Shown here in pieces: positions 1 through 10,898 of a stretch of 64,000 nt of DNA (its first letter is position 1; every line of letters begins with the position of its first letter). The DNA comes from Tetrahymena thermophila SB210 (lineage: Eukaryota > Ciliophora > Oligohymenophorea > Hymenostomatida > Tetrahymenidae). The notes beneath the pieces were generated by a model. That model made no database searches, was not told the origin of the DNA, and saw nothing but the letters and a program-made list of their open reading frames with translations. Made by a program: the position numbers and the translations under genes. The stretch is from contig NW_002476500.1 of assembly GCF_000189635.1 (NCBI RefSeq), positions 1 to 64,000 on the forward strand, read 5' to 3'.

Positions 1-440
1 TTAGTAAAATAAATTGTTTTTTTTATGGTATTTGTTTTACAATTTTAATTGAATAAGATTTAATTCTTATTATCTTCTGCCAATCAAAAATTCAAAAAAA
101 ATTATTTAATTTATTTATTTTTTCAATAAATCTTTTATTAGTTTAGATAAACTTCATTTATTTATCAAAATTATTTTGTGTCTATAAATTTAATGATAAA
201 ACTAATTTATTAAGCAATAAACCAAATAAAATAGAAACAAGTTTGTTATTTAAAATTAAATTTTTGTTTTTCTAGCTAATAAATAATTTAAAAAAAATCA
301 TTTCATTTAACAAACAAAAAAAATTAGAATATTATTTTATAAATAAAAAATAGCTTTCTATTTAACTAAAATTAATTTTTTGTATTATTTTTATTTATTA
401 TTTCATCTATTTTTGAATAAAATTTCCTATAAAATAATAG
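1..440. other. AT-rich stretch at left edge, no gene recognised
   Basis: This is very A+T-rich sequence that probably lies inside an intron, or between exons, of the LRR gene whose next exon begins at 441. The first bases read TTA then GTAAAA, which matches the exon-end/donor pattern of the downstream LRR exons, so position 3 could be the end of an exon that lies outside the window. That is a guess from a few bases. I found no LRR-like reading between 4 and 440. Confidence 0.4.
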
Positions 441-991
441 ATTTAATTAAATTGATAATGATGCTATTTAATCTTTAGGGTCTTCTTTAGTAAGTTGTAA
501 GAATCTTAAATACTTGCTTCTAGACCTGAAGTAAAAAATAAATTTATATTTTTAATCTTTTTTTTGCTTATATCTTAATGAAAAAATGTAAAAAATAAAT
601 AAATTAATAGGAGTAATCGCATTCGTAATTAGGGAGCTATAAGTTTTGGCACTATTTTATCAGGCTGCAATAAACTTTTAGTTTTGATTCTTTACCTCTA
701 GTAAAATATAATCAATTTTTTTTATATATGAAGAAAATTCAACTTTTTCATTAAAAATTAAATTATTTATATTACTTTTTCTTATGATTACCTTTTCCCA
801 ACATTAGTACTTTTGAAATTATCTATCTATCTCTGACTTTCATTTTAAATTAAAAAAATAATTTGATATTAATATTTAATTTATTAATAACATAAAGCAA
901 TAACAATATTGTAGATGCAAAGTAAGTAAAGAAAATAAGTGGAAAGCTCTATAAAACTAAAAGATTAGTGAACAAATAATTTAATTTTTGA
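441..991 (+). CDS. 3' part of a multi-exon leucine-rich-repeat protein gene
   Basis: Three exons are visible: 441-530, 611-700 and 898-991. The first two are exactly 90 nt, are preceded by AG and followed by GTAAAA, and all junctions are phase 2. Each 90-nt exon encodes one LRR (FNQIDNDAIQSLGSSL then VSCKNLKYLLLDL; SNRIRNQGAISFGTIL then SGCNKLLVLILYL). The last exon starts NNNIVDAKQ and ends with a basic KTKRLV tail and TGA at 989-991, matching the end of the neighbouring gene at 3822. TAA/TAG are read as Gln. LRR proteins of this type usually act as protein-binding scaffolds; no specific partner can be inferred. The 5' exons must lie left of the window or in unrecognised form. The reading is supported by exon length, splice sites and frame together; expression is unknown. 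Confidence 0.72.
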
Positions 992-1591
992 TAAAATTAA
1001 TAACTTAAATTTGTTATTTATCCAAACAAATTATTAAATTTATGTTAAGAAATATTGTTATTAATTAATATAAAGTAAATATATATTTTATTTTAGAAAA
1101 ATATGAAAAACTAAAAAAAAATTTTTATTTTATTTAAAGCATTAATTAAGAAAAACAAGATGCAATACAAAAATTTCGTGGTATGCATGCAACTTATTAT
1201 GAAATACATTTTTTAGTTATTTATTAAAAAATCTATCTGATTTTAATATTTTATAATAGAATTTTTATTAATTAATAATTTAATTTATAATAATTTCCAA
1301 AATAAATAATTTTTTTACATCAAAAATTTTAAATTTAGCTAAATTTTGTGAAGTAAATGGGGTAATAAAAATAAATACAGGATTTGGGGGGCAATTAATT
1401 AATTAATTTCTAAAGAAGAATTTCTAAATTTTTCCTAACCATAAAACGCATATTAACATATTACTTATATTCAAATATATTAACCCCCCTATAAAAAAAC
1501 TTATTAATTAAAAAATAATAGGGGAAATATTATTTTTTCAAATCAATTAAGAATAATAAATAAATTTAAAATAGATCTGAAAATAAAAAAA
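992..1591. other. Intergenic spacer between two LRR genes
   Basis: About 600 bases of AT-rich DNA between the stop of one LRR gene and the proposed start of the next. The only notable feature is a run of six G at 1386-1391 facing a run of six C at 1484-1489, which could pair across about 92 bases. No coding sequence is recognised. Confidence 0.5.
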
Positions 1592-3822
1592 ATGTTATAA
1601 TAGTATATTTAGTTTAATAACTTGCAAGAAGTAAACTATTTACTTTTTTATTATAACTTTTCTTAATTTTTATTTTTCATAAAAAAGTTTTTAAACTCAT
1701 CTCTTGAATCTCATACTTTCGTTTAAATTAATCTTAGGTAATTCTTTATTATTTTTATTTCTATTTTTCAGTTATTATTTTTTTATTTTTAGCTAAAAAT
1801 TTCCTTTTATTATTTTACTTTAATAAAATTATTATATTCTTTTTTTTTAAATTTAAAGTTACAAATAAATTTATCCAGTCGAGGCTTCAATATTAGGTTC
1901 TAGCTTATAAAAATGTAAAAATCTCTAAAATTTGACACTTTTACTTGAGTAAAAATAAATTTTATTAAATATCTTGAAGTAAGTTCTTCAAAAAGAGAAT
2001 AAAAAATGCTTTAATTAACTAAATTTAAATTATTTGGCAAATTTATAATAGTTTATTTGAGGTTTCAATCACTTTTTTATTTTCTACCAACTTATATTTA
2101 TAATTTTTCTTTTAAATAAAAAAAATTCTAAATAAATGATAGCTCGAACTATGTTGGTGATTATGGAATATAAAGTTTAGGTACTTCTTTGGCAAAATGC
2201 TCTAGTATCTTACACTTGACTCTTTTCATAAGGCAAAATTATATTTTTTGCATTTTTATTTTTAATTATTATTGAATAAAAATTATTTTTATTTTTTTTA
2301 ATTGCTTTCTTTTTTCAAACTTTAATTTTAATAAAATTATTTCTTTATTTTAATAGAAATAACAAAATTGGGGCATAAGGAGCATTAGATTTGTGCTATG
2401 GTTTGGCTTGCTGTTATAAACTTTAGAGCTTGGATCTCAATTTTAGGTAAAATTTTAGAGTTTTTATAATATTAGTTAGAAAGAAAAATGTTTATTATTA
2501 TGATTGATAGCCTTAATTTAACAAAAATTTTTTCTTTTTAACATTTAATTTATTTTAAAATCAATTTTGATGATTGTTTTAACCATTTTCTTATCATATT
2601 TGTTAATAAATAAAAATAATAATTTTATTATAAATTAAAAGCTTTAATTAAATTGATCTTTAGTGGAAAAAAGACTTATTTTCTGCTTTAACAGATTTCA
2701 CTTTTGTTTCAAATCTGACCCTGGACTTTTCGTAAAATAAATACTTATTTTATTATATTTCTTTCTTTTATTTTACTGAAACATAAAATAATAAATATAA
2801 AATGATTTATTAAAGTTTAGTGAAATTTTTATTGTTTCCTTGATTTATAATTTAAAATTTTTTCTTGTTGTAAAAAAATTAATTTCTTAAGTCAAAATAA
2901 AACTATAAAAAAGTAATAACTAAATTGATCCATAAGGAGTAATAAATTTGGGTCGCTCTTTGGTAAAATGTGTTAATCTCCAAGGCTTAAATCTGCTTAT
3001 TAAGTAAAAATTTTTTATTTTGTTGCTTAATTACTATTTTTTAATAAATAAAACTTATTTTGAAGTCTAACTTTATATCAAAATAAATCATAAAATCAAG
3101 AAAAAATAAATGTCTCGAAAATTAATTAATATCTCAAAAAAATTTTAAATATTAAGCAAAATCTTTTTTTGCCTTAATTTTAATTAAAAATAACTACTAA
3201 TAGCAAAATAAATTAATTGAGTGTTTTATTATATAAATGCAAGTTTAAAAAACTAATTATGCATTTATTTAAGTAAATTTAGTGCTAATTAAAATAAAAA
3301 TAAAAAGCTTTTCAATTATTAATTTTTCAGTATTTAACTTTAGCTTAAATTTTCATTTTAAATGATAATTAATTTTTATTTTTTTTATTAAATACAAAAA
3401 TTCATTTTTTTAAAATGATTAAATAGTGCAAATAAAATTGGAGAATAGGGGGCATAAGGTTTAATTTCTGCTTTGCTTAATTGCAGTAAACTTTCAAAAT
3501 TATAACTTGATCTCAGGTAAATTTTATATATTTTTATTAATTGTATTAATAAATAAAACATAGTGCAACTACTTATAACAATTTAATTTATTCCTTAGAT
3601 TTAAGGTTTACATGCGTTTATTTACATTTAAATTAAATAAAATTTAACTCAGTGATTTATTTAAATTTTTATTTATTGTTTGTATATTGTCTTCAATACA
3701 ATTAAAAAATAATTTAATTTATCAATAGATTTAATGAATTTGATGGAGCAAGTATAGCAACAAATATAAGAAGAAAACTCATTAAGTTGAAAAGATTGGT
3801 TATTAAAATAATATTGTTATGA
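1592..3822 (+). CDS. Complete eight-exon leucine-rich-repeat protein, one repeat per exon
   Basis: Exons: 1592-1737, 1859-1948, 2143-2232, 2357-2446, 2642-2731, 2914-3003, 3427-3516 and 3729-3822; together 780 nt, 259 residues plus TGA. The six internal exons are each exactly 90 nt and every junction is phase 2. Each internal exon carries one LRR, for example YKQIYPVEASILGSSL, SNYVGDYGIQSLGTSLAKCS, NNKIGAQGALDLCYGLACC and ANKIGEQGAQGLISALLNC. The final exon has the capping pattern NEFDGASIA then LKRLVIKIILL. ATG 1592 was chosen because it opens exon 1 in frame with the repeats. Introns are 121-423 nt, GT-AG, except the one at 2233, which begins GC. TAA/TAG are used as Gln. Exon 1 is rich in Phe, Leu and Tyr and could hold a membrane or signal segment. 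The partner is unknown. A decayed copy lies at 10958-12327. Confidence 0.78.
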
Positions 3823-4732
3823 TTAATTTTATATAATGTGAATGTTTCACAATATATGTTATATTCTATCACTAAATTCTTAAAAATTATGTAGATTTTT
3901 ATATACTTGACACAGATAATGCAGATATTTATATAATAGATTATTCCAATTAGCAAATATATATTTTAATAATAATAATTTCATTATTTATTTTATTTTC
4001 TCCTTTAATAATTTCTTTACTCATGAAAATTTTGTCAAGTTATTTTATTATGATTTCAATACAATTTTAAGTATGATTTTGATTTAACTAAGCTTTAATT
4101 AATTAATAATCTAATTTCCCTCAGTATATGATTTAAAGTATTGCTTGATTGATTTGTTTCTTTTTTGACTATAAACTAATGAAAGTATTACCCTATATTA
4201 TGAGTTTTGAAGTATGATATTATAGATTTTAATATGTAAGATTAATGAATTTAAACATAGAATTATGTCTCTATTTTAATTATTAATTATTTTATATCAT
4301 AGAATTAGTCTGTTGGCGATAGTAATGTAGTAGAGATGTATGTACCTTCTAGTATATATTAAATTCTAATTTTAGTGAAGGTTATAGGAAGAAGATATGT
4401 TTGACTTTATTTTATAATTTATCATGTGTATATAAAATATTTATGTGGTATTACTTTTTTTATATAGATCGATTGAAAAAGTAATTATTTTATAATATAT
4501 CATCGGAAAAAATGATTTACAAAACTAGAATATTTTCCTGAAAGTTATCCATTTTATAAATTTTTTATTATCTCCATATCCAATTTAAAATTTATTACAT
4601 AATGATAAGTGATTAAGATATATTCTATGTAAATTAAGGTATAATATAAATAGAAAAAAATATACATTTTTCTAATTTTTTCAATACTTTATTAATTATT
4701 TTCCTTCTCTTTCTAAAGTAAATCAATTCTTC
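3823..4732. other. Intergenic DNA downstream of the LRR gene
   Basis: No gene is recognised here. The part from about 4000 to 4720 has fewer homopolymer runs than its surroundings and one plus frame stays free of TGA from about 4290 to 4530, but with a single stop codon such a length is expected by chance and no motif is visible. Confidence 0.4.
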
Positions 4733-4978
4733 TAGGGATTGATTGAGTCATAAAAGAGAATTTACAATCGGGGCTTTTTAGGATCAGTAAGCAGTAAAAA
4801 CCTTTCTGCCTACTATTTTTTCGCCTTCCAAGTATTTTCCTTGGAGGGCTACTTTTTAGACTTTTTTAAAAACAACTATACCGAATTTTTTTTTAATTAT
4901 TCAGCCGTATACCGTATCATGAAATTTATACGGTACAGCTGTATAATATAGTTTTACCGTATATACGGTCGATCCCTA
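4733..4978. mobile_element. Candidate MITE, 246 bp, with TA target duplications
   Basis: The segment is bounded by TAGGGATTGA on the left and TCGATCCCTA on the right, an inverted pair with one mismatch; both ends carry TA, as expected for a Tc1/mariner-type TA target duplication. The inside is less AT-rich than the surroundings and holds several palindromes built on ACCGTAT/ATACGGT near 4905-4970. No transposase is present, so if mobile it was non-autonomous. The terminal repeat is short, so the call rests on the flanking TA pair and the base composition. Confidence 0.45.
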
Positions 4979-5164
4979 ATAACCACAATAAGAATTTTCA
5001 ACTGAATTTTAAAGCAGAATTCAAAATTAACTTTTAAGAAAAATTAAAATAATTATTCTAATAAAATAAATGTTTTCCTATTCAAAAAAATAATTATTGT
5101 TTATTTCCTGTATAATAAGCATATCATTTTTTATTACTTAAATGCAAAAATTTTTAATTAGGTG

Positions 5165-7920
5165 AATGATTATCAGTAAATATATAAAATATCAGTGACT
5201 ATTTTTGCTACATTCAAAATAGAAGTATAAAGGGGATAATTATCTTTTTCTTATTTGATTAATTTACTTGAGAATTTAATAATGCTGATTTTTATTTGTG
5301 AATAAGCTAATTAGAAATTAATTCAACTACATCAAAATTGACTTTTATTATGAAGCACGATCAATTTTTAAAAGTCTGAAATATAAAATAGTTAATATTT
5401 CTTTGATCAAATTTTGAAAATGTTTATTTAATTATTAATCATTACACATTCATTTCATAAATATTTTTTACCTCGAACTTTATTAGAAATTGTTAATTTC
5501 TTATATGACTAGTAAATACATGAATGTATTTTTTAATTAATAGATAAGATTTACTCAGAATTTAGAAATTGGTAAATTATTTGATCTTTTAGTTATGTTA
5601 GATAATTTAAATTCATTTGAAAGATCTAATCCCTACTTCATTTTGAATACAAAAATAACTAAAAAATATTTTAAATAGTTAGTTCTCTTAAAATATATTT
5701 TAATTTGTTAAGAGGTTAAGAGAAAGCTAATTTGTTTAAAAGTATCTAGTCTTTCTTTTTGTACTTTATAAATATATGCGATTTTGATTGATCTATCCCT
5801 TCAGAAATATTTTTTCATAAAGAAATATGACTAGTAAATACATGAATGCGTTTTTTAATTAATAGATAAGATTTACTCAGAATTTAGAAATTGATAAATT
5901 ATTTGATCTTTTAGTTAAGTTAAATAATTTTAATTCATTTGAAAGATCTATCTATTCCCTACTTCATTTTGAATACAAAAATAACTAAAAAATATTTTAA
6001 ATAGTTCGTTCTCTTAAAATATATTTTAATTTGTTAAGAGGTTAAGAGAAAGCTAATTTGTTTAAAAATATCTAGTCTTTCTTTTTGTACTTCATTTGTA
6101 TAAATTTATGAGATTTTGATTGCTCTATCCCTTCAAAAATATTTTTTCATAAAGAAATATGACAAGCTTACATTTATTTAGCCTTTTCAGTTATGTATAA
6201 TATCTATTGACCAGTGATTTTCAAGCCAATTTATGATATTATTTTTTGATAAAATTATTTTTACAAAATTATACGCAAAGCTTACACATATCTAAACATT
6301 TAATTAATCTTAATTAAGATACCATTAGTAGGTAATTTATTTAATGATGTAAAATAATATCTATTTTTTTAATTTGTTTATATACTGTAAATATTAAAAA
6401 TCAACAAATATCTTATCTTCAGGATTTTAATATTTCACTATTTCCTAAGTACTGTAGCATCTATTTTTTTTCTCCATTTTTTATTGTGTCAGAGCACACT
6501 TTTCTTTATATATAATGAGTTAAGTAATGAATAGTTAGTAATGTACTTTTTTTTAATCATAAATGGTTCATGAAAAATAATATTTCATATTAATAGACTC
6601 ATATATTTTAGTTAAGTCAACATTTTTTGAAAAAAGAAAAAAGCGTTTTAAAACTTTTTGGATGAAAAAATCAACAAAAAATTGTAGGGTAGTTAGTAAT
6701 TAATTAGTGTAAATAAATACAAACTAAAAATAGATCAAAAGATTAATAAAATTAATAGCAAACATATTTTGATATGAAAACTAAATTATGGGTATTTTAA
6801 AACTAACTCAAAATCTACTATATTTACATACCTTTTTTTTAATTTAAAGTAAGAATATGTTTTCTAAAAAATTTAAATATAATATTAAGAGATTCTAGTT
6901 TTTTTTAAAGAATATTCTTCTTAAAAAGCCTAATTTATTTATATATTTTTGTTTATAAAATCTAATATTTAATTAAGGACACAAAAAATCTGTAGATAAA
7001 AAGAGTGGTCAATAGCATTAATACATATTAAACATATAATTTATATTGAAATACATGAAATTTTATGTGAAAATCTTACAAAGAATTTTTTAGATTTATG
7101 AAAATTAATATTTTCATCTACCATCTATTTTTTTATGACTTACTTTTGATTTGGGAATAGCATACAAAATTATTTTAAATTTATAAATAAATATTTATAA
7201 ATTTTAAAAAAATAATAGTTAATGTTTATTTGATTTAACTTTGAAAATGTTAAATAATTATTTATCATTACACTATCATTTAATAAATATTTTTTTCACT
7301 CAAACTACTTTATTCAAAGTTATAAATTTGTTATGTTATTTGTAAACTCATGAATATACTTTTGAATTAATTATCAGAATTCAGAAATTGATAAATTATT
7401 TGATCTTGTAGTTATGTTAGATATTTTTAAAGATCTATTCCCTAATTCATTCTGAATAGAAAAATAACTAAAAAATATATTAAGTAAATTTGTTGTCTTA
7501 AAATGTATATTATTTTGTTAAGAGAAAATCAATTTATTTAAAAATATGTTGTCTTTTTTGAATTTTATTTGCATAAATATATGCGATTTTTATTCCTCTA
7601 TCCTTTCAAAAATATCAAAAATGTTAATAAATATTTTTTTCATAAAGAAATATAACAAGCTCACATTTATTTAGCATTTTTAGTTATATATAAAATCTAT
7701 TTATCAGTAATTATCAAGTCAATTTATGATGTTACTTTTTTTTAAAACTATACTAATAGAATTATACTCATTTGTCAAAAACTCAAACAAAAGTATAAAT
7801 TTTTTCTTTTTAATCTTACACATATCCAAAAAGTAAACTAATATTAATTAATAATTGTTACTTAAAAAAACAAAAATAACAGTGTAGTTAAGCTTGAAAT
7901 TAACTAAACCTTTGAAAAAT
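5165..7920. repeat. R1 non-coding repeat copy upstream of the first SerH gene
   Basis: This region shares long stretches with 13.6-25.0, 30.6-34.1 and 36.6-38.7 kb, for example the segment around 5500-5750 that contains ATAGATAAGATTTACTCAGA and TTGATAAATTATTTGATCTT. A head-like piece at 6513-6780 matches 12849 onward. It is diverged and rearranged, contains no recognisable coding sequence and ends near the conserved SerH 5' flank. Confidence 0.6.
5505..6160. repeat. Tandem direct repeat, two units of about 322-334 bp
   Basis: Unit one is 5505-5826 and unit two 5827-6160. Both begin ATGACTAGTAAATACATGAA and run almost base for base to CATAAAGAAATATGAC, with a few substitutions and small indels. 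The low divergence compared with other R1 copies indicates a recent local duplication inside an older repeat. Confidence 0.85.
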
Positions 7921-7999
7921 AAATTTATTAGTAATATTTTGTTATTTTTTGTTTTTTATTTATATACATAGTGCATATAAAAAAGACATGAATTTTGAG

Positions 8000-8602
8000 T
8001 AAAATGAAAAAATAAATTTATTATTATAGCAATAATTAAATAGTAAAATAAATTAATAGTTGCAAAAAGATATTTTTTTAATTTAATAGGGTAAGGTATA
8101 AAAATTAATAAATGCTATCTCATTTATTGAGCTTTTTAAGTTACTACCTAATTTCAGCTCGCTTATCTGACTTAATAAGCTTAAGATATTTTTTTATTTA
8201 ATAAATATTATTGTCAAAAATCCTCTTTATTTTCCTTTAAAAAAATGCTATTTATAAACGCCATCTTTTTAATTTTACTAATGGATTAGCTTGCTTTCAC
8301 TTCCTAAAAGAATACATTTCTACTAAATTTGTAAAATTTTTCTTAAAATTTTAAAATATAAATTATTCAGCCCCTTGTTTATAACTATTTATTATTTAGA
8401 ATTGTTTAGAAGGCTCATTATTATTGACGTTTTTTATTCAAATTAATTAAAGTACTTAATCAGAAGAAAATAATTAAATTAAGAAATTTTATTCTATTGA
8501 TCTATCCATCTTTATAAATACCTAAACCAAACAACCTCTATTCATAATAAATAATTAATTAATGAATTAAAAAAGAAATTAATATAAAAAAATTTAAGTA
8601 AA
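8000..8602 (+). promoter_or_regulatory. Conserved 5' flank of three-repeat SerH gene
   Basis: Most of this flank is recognisably the same as 28980-29574 before the other SerH gene: the AATAGGGTAAGGTAT motif (8085), CTCGCTTATCTGACTTAAT versus the matching copy near 29108, and the last 130 bases. A TATA-like TATAAATA lies at 8513-8520, 90 nt before the ATG, followed by CAAACAACCTCT. Conservation of both spacing and sequence suggests this is the promoter and 5' leader, but no transcription start can be read from the sequence. Confidence 0.55.
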
Positions 8603-9868
8603 ATGACTATTTTAAAGTTACTAATAGTTTCGCTTTTAGTAAGCTAAATATTTGCTGTAGGTGCTGATGTTCTCTGCAGTGATACTTAATGCACTACTCC
8701 GGGTAATTGCCCAACCCCTCCTACCAGCACTCCTGCTTTGAGTTGGGGGAATGGTTTAGGTGCTGGAAGATGCGCTATTAAGTCTTGTCCTCTATCTGGA
8801 ACTTCAATTACTGGTACTTCTGATATTTATTGTCAATCTTGTCCTGGTACTCCTAACGGCAGTAACCAAGCTGTCTTTGCTAACACTGCAGGAAATGCTT
8901 GTGTGGCTTCAAGTGCAACCTGTGGTAATTCTAGACCTGCTAATACATGGACTGATGCAGATTGCCTTATATGTAATGGTAATACTGCTCAATATGCAAA
9001 TGCTTATAATTCTGGTTGCTAAGCAACTATTCCTCTTCCTGGTACTGATGTTAGTTGCACTGGTACTGGATGTGCTAGTCCTGCAAATTGCCCAACCCCT
9101 CCTACTAGCTCTCTTCCTTTGAGTTGGGTGACTGGTTCAGGTGCTGGAAAATGTGCAATTAATGCTTGTCCTCCATCTGGCACTTCAATTACTGGTGCTA
9201 CTGATCTCTACTGTCAATCTTGTCCTGGTACTCCTAACGGCAGTAACCAAGCTGTCTTTGCTAACATTGCAGGAAATACTTGTGTGGCTTCAACTGCAAC
9301 ATGTGGTAATTCTAGAGCTGCTAATACATGGACTGATGCAGATTGCCTTGCTTGTAATGGTAATACTGCTCAATATGCAAAGGCTGATAAATCTGGTTGC
9401 TAAGCAAATCCTATTCCTGGTGCTGATGTTAGTTGCACTGGTACTGGATGCGTTAGTCCTGCAAATTGCCCAACCCCTCCTACTAGCACTCTTACTTTAA
9501 GTTGGGTGACTGGTTCAGGTGCTGGAAAATGCGCAATTAATACTTGTCCTAAATCTGGAACTTCAATTACAGGTGTTACTGATCTCTACTGTCAATCTTG
9601 TCCTGGTACTCCTAGCGGCAATATATAAGCTGTCTTTGCTAACACTGCAGGAAATGCTTGTGTTGCTTCCACTGGAACTTGTGGAAATAGTAGAAATATT
9701 AACACATGGACAAATGCAGATTGCTTGGCTTGCAATGGTACAACTAATTAGTATGCTAAATCTGATAAATCTGGTTGCTAATCAACAGCTCCTTCTTCTG
9801 CTTAATCTTCATCAAACTCAATGATAATTTTAAGCTCAGTTTTATTTTTAGTTACATTCCTTTTCTGA
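8603..9868 (+). CDS. SerH-type immobilization (surface) antigen with three tandem repeats
   Basis: The 421-residue protein is expected on the cell and ciliary surface, attached by a GPI lipid. Residues 1-18 form a signal peptide (MTILKLLIVSLLVSQIFA). Three repeats of about 126 residues start at residues 20 (GADVLC), 147 (GTDVSC) and 273 (GADVSC); each has 12 cysteines and the blocks NCPTPPTS, LSW, GKCAIN, YCQSCPGTP, QAVFAN, DADCLACNG and SGC. Residues 393-421 are Ser-rich then hydrophobic (MIILSSVLFLVTFLF), fitting a GPI-addition signal. Start is the first ATG after the TATA-like site and is shared with the paralogue at 29575. Several in-frame TAA codons are read as Gln, including one that ends repeat 1. 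SerH proteins are the temperature-dependent immobilization antigens of Tetrahymena. Which antigen this is cannot be said. Confidence 0.93.
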
Positions 9869-10210
9869 TTTTTTATATTTGAAATAAACTAATTCAATTA
9901 AAAAACAGAATTTAAATAATACTTATTTGATTGTTAGATCTACTTTAACCTTTGTATTATGTATGATGATTTAATTTAAAAGTATTATTGTGCAGTCAAT
10001 TATTTATAAAATTTATTTTCATTTTATTTCTTTTTTGTTTTTATTTTTCTGCAAATCATATTCTTTCATTTCATTCTTAAATTGTTCATTAAAATTTTTT
10101 TTTTTCAATATTTCATAATGACTCTAGTTTAAACCTTTTTTAATTTAAGCATATGTTCTAAATAATCTTGCTTAATTTTTAAAAAATAAAATTTTGGGAA
10201 GCGTCTAAAA
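9869..10210. other. 3' flank of the SerH gene
   Basis: AT-rich downstream sequence. The first part, containing AACAGAATTTAAATAATACT and TATTTGATTGTTAG, resembles the 3' flank of the other SerH gene at 30064-30230, so the duplicated unit includes the 3' untranslated region. Nothing else is recognised. Confidence 0.5.
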
Positions 10211-10762
10211 ATGAACTTTAACAGTTTTAACTAAGGAAATTAGCCAAATGGCTAAAACTATTAATTTGTACTACCTTTTATGAATCTTTTAAGATAAATT
10301 CACAAGAGAAAAAAATTTAATGGAATTTCTTCTTAAGGTCTCTAATTTCCTATGAATGCTAATGGTTAACTATTTTAGTCTTCAAATAGATAGAATTCCT
10401 AAAGCTTTTAAATTGCTATGATCAATAATCTACAGCTGTCGCAATAGCTAATGCCTAACTAAAATCAAAATCAATATATTATTCAAAATTAAATTACCTA
10501 CCATCCTAACGGCAACTAGTTACTGTCTATCAATCAATCATGTTAAGCCCAAAATATATACAATTTGAATAATAATAATTATGTCATGATGTAATAAAAT
10601 ATCTTGTTTTTCAAAATGATATCCAATTTATCAATCCTCAAAAAGTAAATTTACTTTTTAATTTATTTAGTTATTTATTTTGAACTTATTTTATTTTATT
10701 CTAACTTCATCAATATATAAATTTATTATTATCACAGAAAATTTTTAATAAGTATGATTTGA
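10211..10762 (+). CDS. Possible Gln/Asn-rich protein gene or gene fragment
   Basis: From ATG 10211 a frame without TGA runs 183 codons. The first 130 residues or so are Gln/Asn-rich (MNFNSFNQGNQPNGQNYQF near the start, MPNQNQNQYIIQNQITYHPN in the middle), a composition common in ciliate proteins, and base composition is richer in G+C than the flanks. The last 50 residues are only Ile/Leu/Phe/Tyr, as in AT-rich non-coding DNA, so the true end or a splice site may lie near 10600. The next frame is also open over the same stretch, with a TGA at 10681, so the frame is not certain. I recognise no family. It could be an exon or relic of a larger gene; no paralogue is seen in the window. Confidence 0.35.
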
Positions 10763-10898
10763 ATATATAGAAAATGTCTAATAAAGAGGAAAAATTTCCA
10801 AAAAATTATTTTTATTTTAAAAGGTCTATGTTTTTTTAATTCTTTTATCACTTCTAAAATATTAAAAATTTCTTAATATATTTTTCGTAGAAATATTA

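Noticed and set aside
2642-2731. tRNA-like look of a conserved 70-base island (GTTTCAAATCTGACC)
   Set aside because: It fits an LRR exon in length, frame and splice sites, and no cloverleaf can be formed.
3714-3956. Minus-strand 80-residue hydrophobic open frame
   Set aside because: It lies antisense to the last exon of the LRR gene and its Ile/Asn/Leu/Tyr-rich composition is what AT-rich DNA gives by chance.
4290-4530. Plus-strand frame of about 80 codons without TGA
   Set aside because: With one stop codon and this base composition such a length is expected by chance; no motif, start context or paralogue supports it.
8760-9824. Long leucine/valine-rich frames overlapping the SerH gene
   Set aside because: They are off-frame readings of the same repeated coding sequence; the frame with signal peptide, regular cysteines and GPI-type tail is the real one.
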